This document shows positions 18,075 through 26,625 of a stretch of DNA of 38,737 bases, one piece after another. Positions within the stretch are counted from its first letter, which is position 1, and each line of letters starts with the position of its first letter. A program made the position numbers and the translations under genes. Origin of the DNA: Bacteroidota bacterium (GTDB lineage: Bacteria; Bacteroidota; Bacteroidia; Bacteroidales; GCA-2748055); contig JAHEEC010000014.1 of assembly GCA_024640885.1 (NCBI GenBank), positions 1 to 38,737 of the forward strand. Direction: 5' to 3'. A model generated the notes under the pieces. That model searched no databases. It saw only the letters and a list, made by a program, of their open reading frames with translations, and was not told where the DNA came from.

Positions 18075-19361
18075 ATGAAAAACATTCGTATCCGGAGGAT
18101 CAGCTCAAATGTGGAGAGAGAACCCCTGATCCGTCCTTTCGGCTTTAAGGGGGGGGCCATGACAGAGATCTGGCAAACCGGTAGTTGCCTGGAGAGCGAT
18201 TCAGGTATCCGCAGCATCGGATTGTGTACCCAGAATGTGTTATGGTCGGATGCCCGGGTATTTTCAGCACACTCCGAAGAGAAAGGAAATGCTTTAATGG
18301 TGCAGCTTACGGAGCGGGCGGGCCAGATCATGCAGGGGCAAACTTTCACCTCCCCCATGGAATTGTTCCAGGAGATCCTTCCGGAGGTCCATGATTACGG
18401 AAAAAAAATCACACGCGACCCAAACCTGCGCAAAACTTTTGTGCTCAATGCCATGGTCGGATTGGACATTGCGGCCTGGTTGCTCTATACCAGAGAAAAC
18501 AGGATCAGGACTTTTGATGAAATGATCCCGTCTCCCTACAGGAAAACCCTCGCATACAGGCACCCGGCGGTGGCAGCCATTCCATTGATGGCCTATCATC
18601 TCCCCCTTGATGAAATAGAAGAGGCCGCCAGCCAGGGATACTTCTTCATGAAGATAAAAATCGGGCAGCCGGGGACGCAGGAGGAGATGCTTGAGCTTGA
18701 TAAAGCACGCCTGACCTCGATCCACCGGGCCATCGGACACATCGAAACCCCTTTCACGGCCAGTGGCAGGCTCCCTTACTATTTTGATGCCAATGGCCGC
18801 TATGAAAAGAAAAATACCCTCCTCAGGTTTCTGGATCATGCCCGCGAAATTGGAGCCTTCGACCAGATTGCCCTTGTGGAGGAACCCTTTCCCGAGGAGC
18901 TTGAGATGGATGTGGCTGATATTCCCGTCCGGCTTGCTGCCGATGAAAGCGCCCACACCGATGAGGATGCCATGAAGCGAATAGAGATGGGATACGGGGC
19001 CATTGCATTGAAGGCCATTGCCAAGACACTGAGCATGACCCTGAAAATAGCCCGGGTGGCATTTGACTTGGATGTGCCCTGTTTCTGTGCCGATCTCACC
19101 GTAAACCCCATCCTGGTGGAGTGGAACAAGAATGTGGCCGCACGCCTGAAACCCATGCCCGGTCTGGGAGATGTGGGCCTGCTGGAGAGCAACGGGCACC
19201 AGAACTACCTGAACTGGAACAAAATGATGGGTTACCATCCCCTCGGGGACGCTTCCTGGGTAAACCCCAGGAATGGAGTCTATACCCTTGACGAAGCATA
19301 TTATGAAACCAGCGGTGGAATTTTTGAAGAATCCGCCCATTATGAAAAGATATTCCTCTAA
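18075..19361 (+). CDS. Enolase-superfamily enzyme (mandelate racemase/muconate lactonizing type)
   Basis: This 428-residue protein has an N-terminal capping domain and a C-terminal barrel with the superfamily residues in order. These are K193 and K195 in MKIKIG, D238 in FDANG, E269 and E270 in VEEPF, D290 and E291 in ADES, and a second-side lysine K313 (or K317) in ALKAIAKT. The metal ligands and the KxK-plus-lysine pair indicate the muconate lactonizing enzyme-like subgroup: epimerases, dehydratases or lactonases acting next to a carboxylate. There is no signal peptide, unlike the two genes before it, so it probably acts in the cytoplasm on the imported product. The start is the ATG at 18075, not the GTG at 18072. 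Confidence 0.87.
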   Translation: MKNIRIRRISSNVEREPLIRPFGFKGGAMTEIWQTGSCLESDSGIRSIGLCTQNVLWSDARVFSAHSEEKGNALMVQLTERAGQIMQGQTFTSPMELFQEILPEVHDYGKKITRDPNLRKTFVLNAMVGLDIAAWLLYTRENRIRTFDEMIPSPYRKTLAYRHPAVAAIPLMAYHLPLDEIEEAASQGYFFMKIKIGQPGTQEEMLELDKARLTSIHRAIGHIETPFTASGRLPYYFDANGRYEKKNTLLRFLDHAREIGAFDQIALVEEPFPEELEMDVADIPVRLAADESAHTDEDAMKRIEMGYGAIALKAIAKTLSMTLKIARVAFDLDVPCFCADLTVNPILVEWNKNVAARLKPMPGLGDVGLLESNGHQNYLNWNKMMGYHPLGDASWVNPRNGVYTLDEAYYETSGGIFEESAHYEKIFL

Positions 19362-19473
19362 AAGGGCCCAATTCATATGCGCATCAGCCAACCTGACAAT
19401 GAGATGAGTGATCCTGTTTTTTTGTATTGATTTTAGATAACCTGCATATGGTTCTGTGTTTTTAGATTTCTTT

Positions 19474-19481
19474 TATATTTG
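19474..19481 (+). promoter_or_regulatory. Probable -7 box of etfB promoter
   Basis: TATATTTG is an exact TAnnTTTG match, placed 23 nt before the etfB ATG. The matching -33 region is weak; no clear TTTG lies 19-21 nt upstream. The 143-bp gap after the enolase gene shows no clear hairpin terminator. Confidence 0.5.
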
Positions 19482-19504
19482 TCACGTCATTAAAAAATCC
19501 AGAT

Positions 19505-20254
19505 ATGCGAATTCTTGTTTGTATCAGCAATGTGCCCGATACCACCACCAAAGTGAAGTTTTCGAATAGCAACACTTCATTTGATGACAGCGGGGTGCAA
19601 TGGATCATTAATCCCTGGGATGAACTGGCCCTGACCAGGGCCATGGAGCTGAAGGAGGATGCCTCCAGCGGGGTCTCAAATGTCACAGTGGTGACGGTGG
19701 GTGCCGCAGGGGCTGAACCAACCCTCAGGAAGGCACTGGCCATCGGGGCCGATGATGCCATCAGGGTGGACGGTGCCACCGGCGATGCCCATTTCGTGGC
19801 TGCACAGCTTGCGGCTGTGGCGAAAAGCGGGAATTTTGACATGATCCTGTGCGGTATTGAGTCGGCCGATTATAATGGTTCCGCCGTGGGTGGAATGCTC
19901 TCGGAGTTGCTGGAGATCCCTTCCGTATCGGCCATATCGGGCCTGAAGATCGAAAACGGTGCAGCGGTTATTACCAGGGATATTGATGGGGGAAGGGAGG
20001 AAGTTTCTGTACCTGCACCCTTTGTGGGGGTGGTACAAAAAGGGATTGCCAGGGAGCCCCGGATCGCAGCCATGCGCGGAATCATGATGGCCCGGAAAAA
20101 GCCGCTCCAGGTGGTGCCGGCGGTGGAAGCCGAAACCCTGACCACCCTGCAGGAGTATGTGATCCCTCAGCCCAAGGCGCCCTGCAGGATGATCGATGCA
20201 GACCAGGTGAAGGAGCTGGTGAATTTGCTTCAGAACGAAGCCAAAGTGTTGTAA
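19505..20254 (+). CDS. etfB: Electron transfer flavoprotein subunit beta
   Basis: This 249-residue EtfB has the N-terminal 'ILVCISNVPDT' strand, the WIINPWDELALTRAMELKE segment and the AMP/FAD-binding region with CGIESADYNGSAVGGML (about 119-135). ETF carries electrons one at a time from acyl-CoA dehydrogenases. It lies 58 nt upstream of etfA and heads a run with membrane iron-sulfur proteins and an acyl-CoA dehydrogenase, so its donor and acceptor are probably encoded beside it. Whether it holds AMP or a second, bifurcating FAD cannot be settled by eye. Confidence 0.95.
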   Translation: MRILVCISNVPDTTTKVKFSNSNTSFDDSGVQWIINPWDELALTRAMELKEDASSGVSNVTVVTVGAAGAEPTLRKALAIGADDAIRVDGATGDAHFVAAQLAAVAKSGNFDMILCGIESADYNGSAVGGMLSELLEIPSVSAISGLKIENGAAVITRDIDGGREEVSVPAPFVGVVQKGIAREPRIAAMRGIMMARKKPLQVVPAVEAETLTTLQEYVIPQPKAPCRMIDADQVKELVNLLQNEAKVL

Positions 20255-20312
20255 ATTATAAAGTTGGGAAGAGGGGGAGGATTAAATAATAAACTCAATA
20301 ACAATTCAAAAT

Positions 20313-21281
20313 ATGTCAGTATTAGTCTACACGGAGAACTGGGACGGTAAATTCAAGAAGCTTTCCTATGAACTGGTATCCTATGCCAGTGCCGTTGCAG
20401 GAATGATGGGTGGCAAGGTTACTGCCCTCTCCATTGGGAATGTGACCCAGGATGAACTGTCAAACCTGGGTGCTTACGGAGCTTCCACTGTCCTGAACGT
20501 GGCCGGGGCCCCGGCCGGGCTGGATAACCAGGTTTACACGGGGATCATCGCCGCCGCCATGGAGAAGAGTGGTGCAAAGGTCCTGGTGATGGCCCATAAC
20601 AATACGGGTAAGGCGGTTGCCCCACGGTTGTCGGTCCGTTTGAAGGCGGGACTGGCGGCGGGAGTCACGGCACTCCCCGAGTCAGCCGATCCGCTGGTGG
20701 TGAGGAAAAAGGTTTTCAGTGGAAAGGCTTTCGCCAAGGTGAAGGTAAATTCAGGTGTGGCCATCCTGACCCTGGCCCAGAATTCATTTGAGGTGATCAG
20801 TACCGGGGGATCCGCTTCTGTGGAAGCATTTGATCCCGGGATTGATATGGCCGGGGCAAAAACCACCATTAAGGATGTGCAGAAACAGGGCGGCAAGCTG
20901 CTGCTTTCCGATGCCGATATTGTGGTCTCCGGCGGACGGGGAATGAAGTCACCCGATAACTGGGGTCCCATTGAAGAACTGGCCGGAGTGCTTGGAGCCG
21001 CCACCGCATGTTCCAGGCCGGTATCCGACGAAGGATGGAGGCCCCATGGTGAGCATACCGGGCAGACCGGCAAGATCATTGCGCCCAACCTCTATTTCGC
21101 CTTTGGAATTTCCGGTGCCATCCAGCACCTGGCGGGGGTAAGCTCCTCCAAATGCATTGTGGCTGTGAATACAGATAAGGACGCACCTATTTTTGAAGCT
21201 GCCGATTATGGGATCGTAGGGGATGCCCTTGCCATACTTCCGCAACTGATTGCTGAAATTAAGGCTGCAAGGGCCCAGTAG
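20313..21281 (+). CDS. etfA: Electron transfer flavoprotein subunit alpha
   Basis: This 322-residue EtfA has the FAD-binding C-terminal domain clearly visible. SGGRG lies at 206-210, then the RPVSDEGW segment, and the ETF alpha signature [16 protein letters not shown] lies near 266-281. [13 protein letters not shown] segment follows. It forms the FAD-carrying heterodimer with EtfB. The N-terminal part (1-190) is the more variable subunit-interface domain. Confidence 0.96.
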   Translation: MSVLVYTENWDGKFKKLSYELVSYASAVAGMMGGKVTALSIGNVTQDELSNLGAYGASTVLNVAGAPAGLDNQVYTGIIAAAMEKSGAKVLVMAHNNTGKAVAPRLSVRLKAGLAAGVTALPESADPLVVRKKVFSGKAFAKVKVNSGVAILTLAQNSFEVISTGGSASVEAFDPGIDMAGAKTTIKDVQKQGGKLLLSDADIVVSGGRGMKSPDNWGPIEELAGVLGAATACSRPVSDEGWRPHGEHTGQTGKIIAPNLYFAFGISGAIQHLAGVSSSKCIVAVNTDKDAPIFEAADYGIVGDALAILPQLIAEIKAARAQ

Positions 21282-21301
21282 CGCGTTACAAATTTTCACT
21301 T

Positions 21302-22639
21302 ATGGCAAAACATCTCATTTTCCTGGCTACACTCCTGGTCACACTGGCGGCCTTTGGTTATACCACAAAAAGGTTCGTTGGATTTTTCAGGATCACCCGG
21401 GGCGGATTCCCGATCAGGCAGATAGGACGGCGCTTCGGGGTAATGATGGAAGTGGCCGTTGGCCAGACCAAGATCTTTCGCCGGCCCGTGATGGGATTTT
21501 TGCATGCCCTGGTTTTCTGGGGATTCTGTGTGATCCTGATCGGAAGCATCGAAATGGTGATCGATGGGTTGACCGGCCACGAGCGAGTGCTGGCGTTCCT
21601 GGGCATCGTCTATGATATCATCATCGCCTCGGGCGACGTGTTTGCCCTGGTCATTGGGCTGGCCATCCTCGTTTTTCTCGCCCGGAGGATCTTCCTGAAT
21701 GTGAAGCGTTTTTCCGGGATCGAGATGAAGCACATCTCCCACCTGGATGCCAATATCGCACTGACGGTGATCCTGTTGTTAATGATATCCCTGCTGGGGA
21801 TGAATACATTTTACCTGTTGTCTGCCGCAAATTCGGGACACGAGATTGTTGGCGTCTTTCCGGTGAGCCAGCGGCTGGCGTCCCTTTTCAGCCCGGAGGC
21901 GCACACGGCGCATGTGATCTACCAGGTAAACTGGTGGACCCATATTGTGCTGATCTTTATTTTCGCCAATTATCTTCCCTATTCCAAGCATTTCCATGTA
22001 TTTATGTCTGTGCCCAATGTCTTCCTGAGCAGGCTCGAACCCCTTGGAAAGCTGGACACCATGGAGAGCATCACCAGGGAGGTGAAGATCATGATGGACC
22101 CCGATCAGGCCTTTGCCTCTCCAGCTGAAGGATCCGGCGGGGAAGAGGAGGTCCCTGAAAGATTCGGGATCTTTGACATTGAGGATGTGAGCTGGAAAAG
22201 TTACCTGGATTCACTGGCCTGCACCGAGTGCGGTCGCTGCACTTCGGTATGCCCGGCCAATCTTACAGGCAAAAAGCTATCTCCCAGGAAGATCGTGATG
22301 GATGTGAGGGCCAGGATGAAGGAGAAGGGGCCCGGGATCCTGAAGAATGGTAAGGAGTATTCGGACAACCGCTCCCTGCTCAGGGACTATGTTTCGGAGG
22401 AGGAGCTCTGGGCATGTACCCTTTGCAATGCCTGTGCCCAGGAGTGCCCGATCAATATCAACCAGCCCGCCATGATCGTGGGGATGAGGCGGTACCTGGT
22501 CATGGAGGAATCTGCGGCTCCGGCCGAACTGAATTCCATCTTCTCCAATATTGAGAACAACGGAGCACCCTGGCAATTTTCACAGGAGGACCGGATGCGC
22601 TGGGCTGAGGATATAATGATTAATGAGAGGAGTGAGTAG
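21302..22639 (+). CDS. Membrane-bound 4Fe-4S protein, ETF:quinone oxidoreductase subunit (EtfD N-terminal part-like)
   Basis: This 445-residue protein has about five transmembrane helices in its first 235 residues, resembling the haem b-type NarI/HdrE fold. A soluble domain follows with two cubane ligand sets: C307, C310, C313, C317 and C372, C375, C378, C382. In mycobacteria one fused protein (EtfD) joins such a membrane part to CCG domains and passes ETF electrons to menaquinone. Here the same parts are split between this gene and the next, 2 nt apart. I infer it is the quinone-facing half of an ETF:menaquinone oxidoreductase. Anaerobe genomes often label such genes heterodisulfide reductase-related. 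Confidence 0.85.
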   Translation: MAKHLIFLATLLVTLAAFGYTTKRFVGFFRITRGGFPIRQIGRRFGVMMEVAVGQTKIFRRPVMGFLHALVFWGFCVILIGSIEMVIDGLTGHERVLAFLGIVYDIIIASGDVFALVIGLAILVFLARRIFLNVKRFSGIEMKHISHLDANIALTVILLLMISLLGMNTFYLLSAANSGHEIVGVFPVSQRLASLFSPEAHTAHVIYQVNWWTHIVLIFIFANYLPYSKHFHVFMSVPNVFLSRLEPLGKLDTMESITREVKIMMDPDQAFASPAEGSGGEEEVPERFGIFDIEDVSWKSYLDSLACTECGRCTSVCPANLTGKKLSPRKIVMDVRARMKEKGPGILKNGKEYSDNRSLLRDYVSEEELWACTLCNACAQECPININQPAMIVGMRRYLVMEESAAPAELNSIFSNIENNGAPWQFSQEDRMRWAEDIMINERSE

Positions 22640-22641
22640 CC

Positions 22642-23442
22642 ATGGAGACCAAGCAGAGAAAAGTTGAAGTGCCTGTCATGGCAGATCTCCTGGCAAAAGG
22701 AGAGAAACCCGAATACCTCCTGTGGATTGGAAGTGCCGGGGCATTTGATGACCGCTACAAACAAGTTTCCAGGGCTTTTGTGAAGATCCTGGATCACCTG
22801 GGCACCTCCTATGCGGTGCTGGGTACCGAGGAATCGTCCAGTGGTGATGTGGCCAGGCGTGCCGGGAACGAAATGTTGTTCCAGATGCAGGCGCTCATGA
22901 ATATCGAGATCTTCGGGGGTTACGAAATCAGCAAGATCCTGACCTGTGATCCCCACGCTTACAACACCTTTAAGAATGAATATCCTGACCTGGGCGGGAC
23001 CTGTGAAGTGATCCATCACACCCAGTTCCTCAGGGACCGGATGAATGACGGGACCCTTCAAATCCCGGAAGGGGCCCTTGAGGGAAAGACCATTACCTTC
23101 CATGATCCCTGTTACCTGGGAAGGGCCAACAAAGAATACAGGGCACCCAGGCAGCTCCTTGATGCGCTCTCCGCTTCCAGGAAGGAGATGCCCAGGCACA
23201 TGAGTTTTGCGCTTTGCTGCGGGGCCGGGGGCGGACAAATGTTCAAAGAGGCCGAAAAAGGAACCAAGGAGGTGTTCCTGGAACGGACCGAAGAGGCCCT
23301 TGAAACCGGTGCAGATATCATTGCCACCGCATGTCCCTACTGCATGGTGATGATGACCGACGGGATCAAATACAAGAACAGGGAAGAGGATGTGAAAGCG
23401 TATGATGTTGCAGAACTTGTGGCACAGGCCCTGAAACTGTAG
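22642..23442 (+). CDS. CCG-domain (heterodisulfide reductase B-like) iron-sulfur protein
   Basis: This 266-residue protein has two CCG-type halves. The second is intact: C157 in HDPCYLGR, C192-C193-G194 in CCGAGGG, and C231 and C234 in CPYC, which together can hold a noncubane 4Fe-4S cluster. The first half keeps the fold signature but has lost its ligands. S31 replaces the first cysteine (GSAGAF), S65-S67 replace the CC-like motif (EESSSGD), and the usual CPHC reads D103-P-H-A106, with a displaced C102. It follows the membrane Fe-S gene after 2 nt and precedes the acyl-CoA dehydrogenase, so it is probably the soluble electron entry subunit taking electrons from ETF. The function is inferred from context and EtfD homology. 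Confidence 0.85.
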   Translation: METKQRKVEVPVMADLLAKGEKPEYLLWIGSAGAFDDRYKQVSRAFVKILDHLGTSYAVLGTEESSSGDVARRAGNEMLFQMQALMNIEIFGGYEISKILTCDPHAYNTFKNEYPDLGGTCEVIHHTQFLRDRMNDGTLQIPEGALEGKTITFHDPCYLGRANKEYRAPRQLLDALSASRKEMPRHMSFALCCGAGGGQMFKEAEKGTKEVFLERTEEALETGADIIATACPYCMVMMTDGIKYKNREEDVKAYDVAELVAQALKL

Positions 23443-23492
23443 GGCCGGATTGACAGAGAACCAAAGCATATTGAGCATTTAAATTATAACCA

Positions 23493-25277
23493 ATGGAAGA
23501 AAAAAGATTAATTACCGGGGGTGAGTTCCTGGTGAAGAAAACGGATCCGGCCGATGTGTTTGTCCCTGAGGAGTTTGATGAGGAGCAGCGAATGATCGGA
23601 GAGACGTGCCAGGATTTCCTGGATACCGAGGTGTTCCCTGCCGTGGACCGCATCGACGCCCAGGAGGAGGGACTGATGAGGGAGCTGCTGGCGAAATCAG
23701 GTGAACTCGGACTGCTGGGTATCACCATCCCCGAAGAATACGAAGGGTTCGGACAATCCTTCATTACCACCATGTATGCCAGCGAGGTGCTGGGTGCAGG
23801 TTATTCCTATGCGGTTGCCTATTCCTGCCACACGGGGATCGGTACATTGCCCATCCTCTATTACGGGAACGAGGAGCAAAGGGCCAAATATATTCCCAAA
23901 CTTGCCACGGGCGAACTGGTGGGTGCTTACTGCCTCACTGAACCCGGTGCCGGATCGGATGCCAATTCGGGCAAGACCAAGGCTGTGCTGAGTGAAGACG
24001 GGAAACATTATATCCTGAACGGGGCCAAGATGTGGATCACCAATGGCGGTTTTGCGGATGTGATGACAGTCTTTGCAAAGATCGACAACGACCGTGTGTT
24101 GAGTGCATTCATTGTGGAACGCGATTTCCCGGGAATTACATTCAACCCCGAGGAGAAGAAGATGGGGATCAAGGGTTCCTCCACGCGCCAGATCTTTTTT
24201 AACGATGTAAAAGTACCTGTGGAGAACCAGCTCGGGAAGAGGGGTGAGGGATTCAGGATCGCACTGAATATCCTCCACATGGGAAGGATCAAGCTTGGAG
24301 CCAATGTGATCGGTTCTGCAAAGACAGCCATCAGCCAGTCCGTAAAATATGCCAACGAGCGAAAGCAGTTCAACTGCCTGATCTCGCAGTTCGGTGCCAT
24401 CAAACATAAACTGGCCGAGCAGGTGATCAGGACCTTTGCCACTGAAAGCTCTGTATACCGCGCCAGCCAGGCACTGGATGATGCCATCGCTCACTATGTG
24501 TCACAGGGAGATGACAAGGGCCGGAACACCATGGAGGCGTTCAACCACTTCGCCGTGGAGGCTGCGGCCATGAAGGTGTTTGGTTCCGAAGCCCTGGATT
24601 TCGTAGTGGATGAGGCTGTCCAGATCCATGGCGGGATGGGTTTCTCCGCCGAAATGATGGTGGACCGGGGTTACAGGGATTCAAGGATCAACAGGATCTT
24701 TGAGGGGACCAATGAGATCAACCGCCTGTTGCTGGTGGACAATATCCTTAAAAAGGGTGCCAAGGGTGTGCTTCCCATCATGGAAGAGGCGGAGAAAGCA
24801 TTTGAGGAGGTTAAAAAGCTGAACGGCCTTCCCGCTGCTGCCAAGGGGTATTTCGAGGAGAAGGATCAGTATGTGGCGAACTTCAAAAAGGTGGTGCTGA
24901 TGCTCCTGAAAGCGGTTTCCGATAAATTTACCAGGACCCTGGTGACAGAACAGGAGATCCTCAGCAATATCTCCGACTGCATTATCCAGCTTTATGCGGC
25001 AGAGTCCGTGGTGCTCCGCCTGAAGAAGATGGAACCCTTTAAAAGCGAAGAGGATCTCAAGCTCTACAGGGACATGGTGGATGTATTTGTATATGATGCC
25101 GCCGCAAGGATCAGTAAATTTGCCAGGGACACCACCTACTCTTTTGCCTTTGGGGAGGCCAGGGATCTGCTCGAGAAAGGGATCACCCATTTTACCTGGG
25201 TGGCGGGTGTCAATGTGAAGGAAGCCAGAAGAAGGATCGCTGACAGACTGATTGATGAAAATAGATACTGTTTCTAA
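23493..25277 (+). CDS. Acyl-CoA dehydrogenase, long (about 590-residue) form
   Basis: The 594-residue protein has the canonical acyl-CoA dehydrogenase fold in residues 1-430 and a C-terminal extension of about 160 residues, as in the VLCAD/ACAD9-like and many Bacteroidota enzymes. FAD and substrate motifs include CLTEPGAGSDA and MWITNGG. E404 in FEGTNEI aligns with the catalytic base of the short/medium-chain enzymes. It oxidises acyl-CoA to trans-2-enoyl-CoA and passes electrons to ETF. Its position beside etfBA and the Fe-S pair indicates a beta-oxidation electron chain. Chain-length preference cannot be read from the sequence. Confidence 0.93.
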   Translation: MEEKRLITGGEFLVKKTDPADVFVPEEFDEEQRMIGETCQDFLDTEVFPAVDRIDAQEEGLMRELLAKSGELGLLGITIPEEYEGFGQSFITTMYASEVLGAGYSYAVAYSCHTGIGTLPILYYGNEEQRAKYIPKLATGELVGAYCLTEPGAGSDANSGKTKAVLSEDGKHYILNGAKMWITNGGFADVMTVFAKIDNDRVLSAFIVERDFPGITFNPEEKKMGIKGSSTRQIFFNDVKVPVENQLGKRGEGFRIALNILHMGRIKLGANVIGSAKTAISQSVKYANERKQFNCLISQFGAIKHKLAEQVIRTFATESSVYRASQALDDAIAHYVSQGDDKGRNTMEAFNHFAVEAAAMKVFGSEALDFVVDEAVQIHGGMGFSAEMMVDRGYRDSRINRIFEGTNEINRLLLVDNILKKGAKGVLPIMEEAEKAFEEVKKLNGLPAAAKGYFEEKDQYVANFKKVVLMLLKAVSDKFTRTLVTEQEILSNISDCIIQLYAAESVVLRLKKMEPFKSEEDLKLYRDMVDVFVYDAAARISKFARDTTYSFAFGEARDLLEKGITHFTWVAGVNVKEARRRIADRLIDENRYCF

Positions 25278-25314
25278 CTGAGAGGTCATCGGATCTTCAG
25301 AACCCAATAAAATT

Positions 25315-26103
25315 GTGATCATTGGTGCCGGGAATGTGGCTACACATCTTTCCCGGCACTTGCATTCTGCAGGCCATGCCATCACATGCATCTATTCCAG
25401 GACCCTGGAGTCGGCGAGCCAGCTGGCCCGCGAAACAGGCTGCCCGGCAACGGATGATCCACGCAAGGTTCCGGGACGGGCTGACTTCTTTATCATCTGT
25501 GTCCCCGACCGTGCAATTAGTGATGTGGCCGGACAGTTCCGGGACACCGACGGGATCTGGTTGCATACCGCCGGGGCTGTTCCACTGGATGTTTTTCAAG
25601 GGATACACAGGCGTTCCGGGGTGCTCTATCCGCTTCAGACCCTGACTAAGGAGCGCCCCCTGGCGGAGGAATTCCCCCTTCTGCTGGAGGGTTCCGATCC
25701 CGAGGTGACAGCGCTGATTGCAAAGCTTGCTTCCTCCCTCTCCGGGAATTCACATGTGATGAATTCATCCTCACGGATGGTGGTTCACCTGGCTGCAGTG
25801 TTTGCCAATAATTTTTCCAACCATATGGTGCATGTGGCGGAGCAAATCCTGGAGCATGAGGGGATGGACCCGGCACTGCTGGCCCCCCTGCTCAACGAGA
25901 CTTTCAGAAAGGTGGTTGCAATGGGTGCTTCAGGTGCACAGACCGGTCCTGCTGCCAGGGGGGACCAGGTGACCATGCAGAAACATCTTGCCCTGCTGAA
26001 GAAACATCCCGAATGGGAGAAATTGTATACTTTTATAAGCCAGGATATCACCGGGCAAATAAAAGCAGAATCAGATTCCAGATTGAACGATGACCAATTT
26101 TAA
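25315..26103 (+). CDS. Rossmann-fold DUF2520 protein (putative NADP-binding dehydrogenase)
   Basis: The protein starts with a dinucleotide-binding strand ([11 protein letters not shown]), followed by the DUF2520 domain with [15 protein letters not shown] near 161-175. Its layout resembles pyrroline-5-carboxylate and ketopantoate reductases, but the family has no established reaction. The start is uncertain. The frame opens after a TGA at 25279-25281 and contains no ATG before the Rossmann strand. The GTG at 25315 is the best standard start (262 residues), but family members usually begin with two or three extra residues before the first strand, so a rare ATT start at 25312 is possible. Its end overlaps the next gene by 14 nt, implying translational coupling. 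Confidence 0.85.
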   Translation: MIIGAGNVATHLSRHLHSAGHAITCIYSRTLESASQLARETGCPATDDPRKVPGRADFFIICVPDRAISDVAGQFRDTDGIWLHTAGAVPLDVFQGIHRRSGVLYPLQTLTKERPLAEEFPLLLEGSDPEVTALIAKLASSLSGNSHVMNSSSRMVVHLAAVFANNFSNHMVHVAEQILEHEGMDPALLAPLLNETFRKVVAMGASGAQTGPAARGDQVTMQKHLALLKKHPEWEKLYTFISQDITGQIKAESDSRLNDDQF

Positions 26104-26611
26104 GGAAGGATTACAGAAAGTAAAGGCATTTGCCTTTGATGTGGATGGTGTGCTGAGCAGCCCGGAAGTATATCTCCATCCAAGCGGAGAGCTCATGCGA
26201 TCCATGAATACAAAGGATGGTTATGCGCTCCAGCATGCCATGAAAAGGGGCTACCCCATCGCCATCATTACCGGGGGGAAGACCGAATCGGTGGGTGACC
26301 GGTTCAGGGGATTGGGCATTACCGATATCTACCTGGGCTCCTCCTTTAAAATTGATAATTTCGATGATTTCCTATTTAAATACAACCTCCAGGCTTCGGA
26401 AGTGCTCTATATGGGTGATGACCTGCCCGATTACGAGGTCATGAAGAAGTCAGGTGTTCCATGCTGTCCTTCCGATGCCGTGGAGGAGATCAAATCCGTG
26501 GCGCAATATATCTCTCCCTTTGCAGGTGGCAAAGGATGTGCAAGGGATGTGATCGAACAGGTCCTTCGGCTCCATGGACGGTGGATGGATGGTGAATCAT
26601 TCAGCTGGTAA
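26090..26611 (+). CDS. HAD-family phosphatase, KdsC-like
   Basis: The 173-residue capless HAD phosphatase is KdsC-like. It has the nucleophile motif FDVDGVLSS (D17, D19), IITGG as motif II, K87 in SSFKID as the likely motif III lysine, and GDDLPDYE as motif IV. KdsC removes phosphate from 3-deoxy-D-manno-octulosonate 8-phosphate in lipopolysaccharide core synthesis. The length and the tetramer-forming loop region fit that group, but no other KDO gene is nearby, so another phosphosugar is possible. It overlaps the DUF2520 gene by 14 nt and lies 14 nt before the UbiA gene. Confidence 0.82.
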   Translation: MTNFKEGLQKVKAFAFDVDGVLSSPEVYLHPSGELMRSMNTKDGYALQHAMKRGYPIAIITGGKTESVGDRFRGLGITDIYLGSSFKIDNFDDFLFKYNLQASEVLYMGDDLPDYEVMKKSGVPCCPSDAVEEIKSVAQYISPFAGGKGCARDVIEQVLRLHGRWMDGESFSW

Positions 26612-26625
26612 CAAATGGACAAAGA

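Noticed and set aside
18294-19391. 365-codon minus-strand frame opposite the enolase-superfamily gene
   Set aside because: The plus-strand gene has all catalytic residues in order; the antisense frame has none and is a shadow.
22626-22641. AGGAG-like sequence before the CCG gene as a deliberate Shine-Dalgarno
   Set aside because: It is a partial match embedded in the end of the preceding coding sequence, so it is not comparable with the 9-nt hpf element.
22387-23478. 363-codon minus-strand frame opposite the CCG gene
   Set aside because: Shadow of two well-supported iron-sulfur genes.
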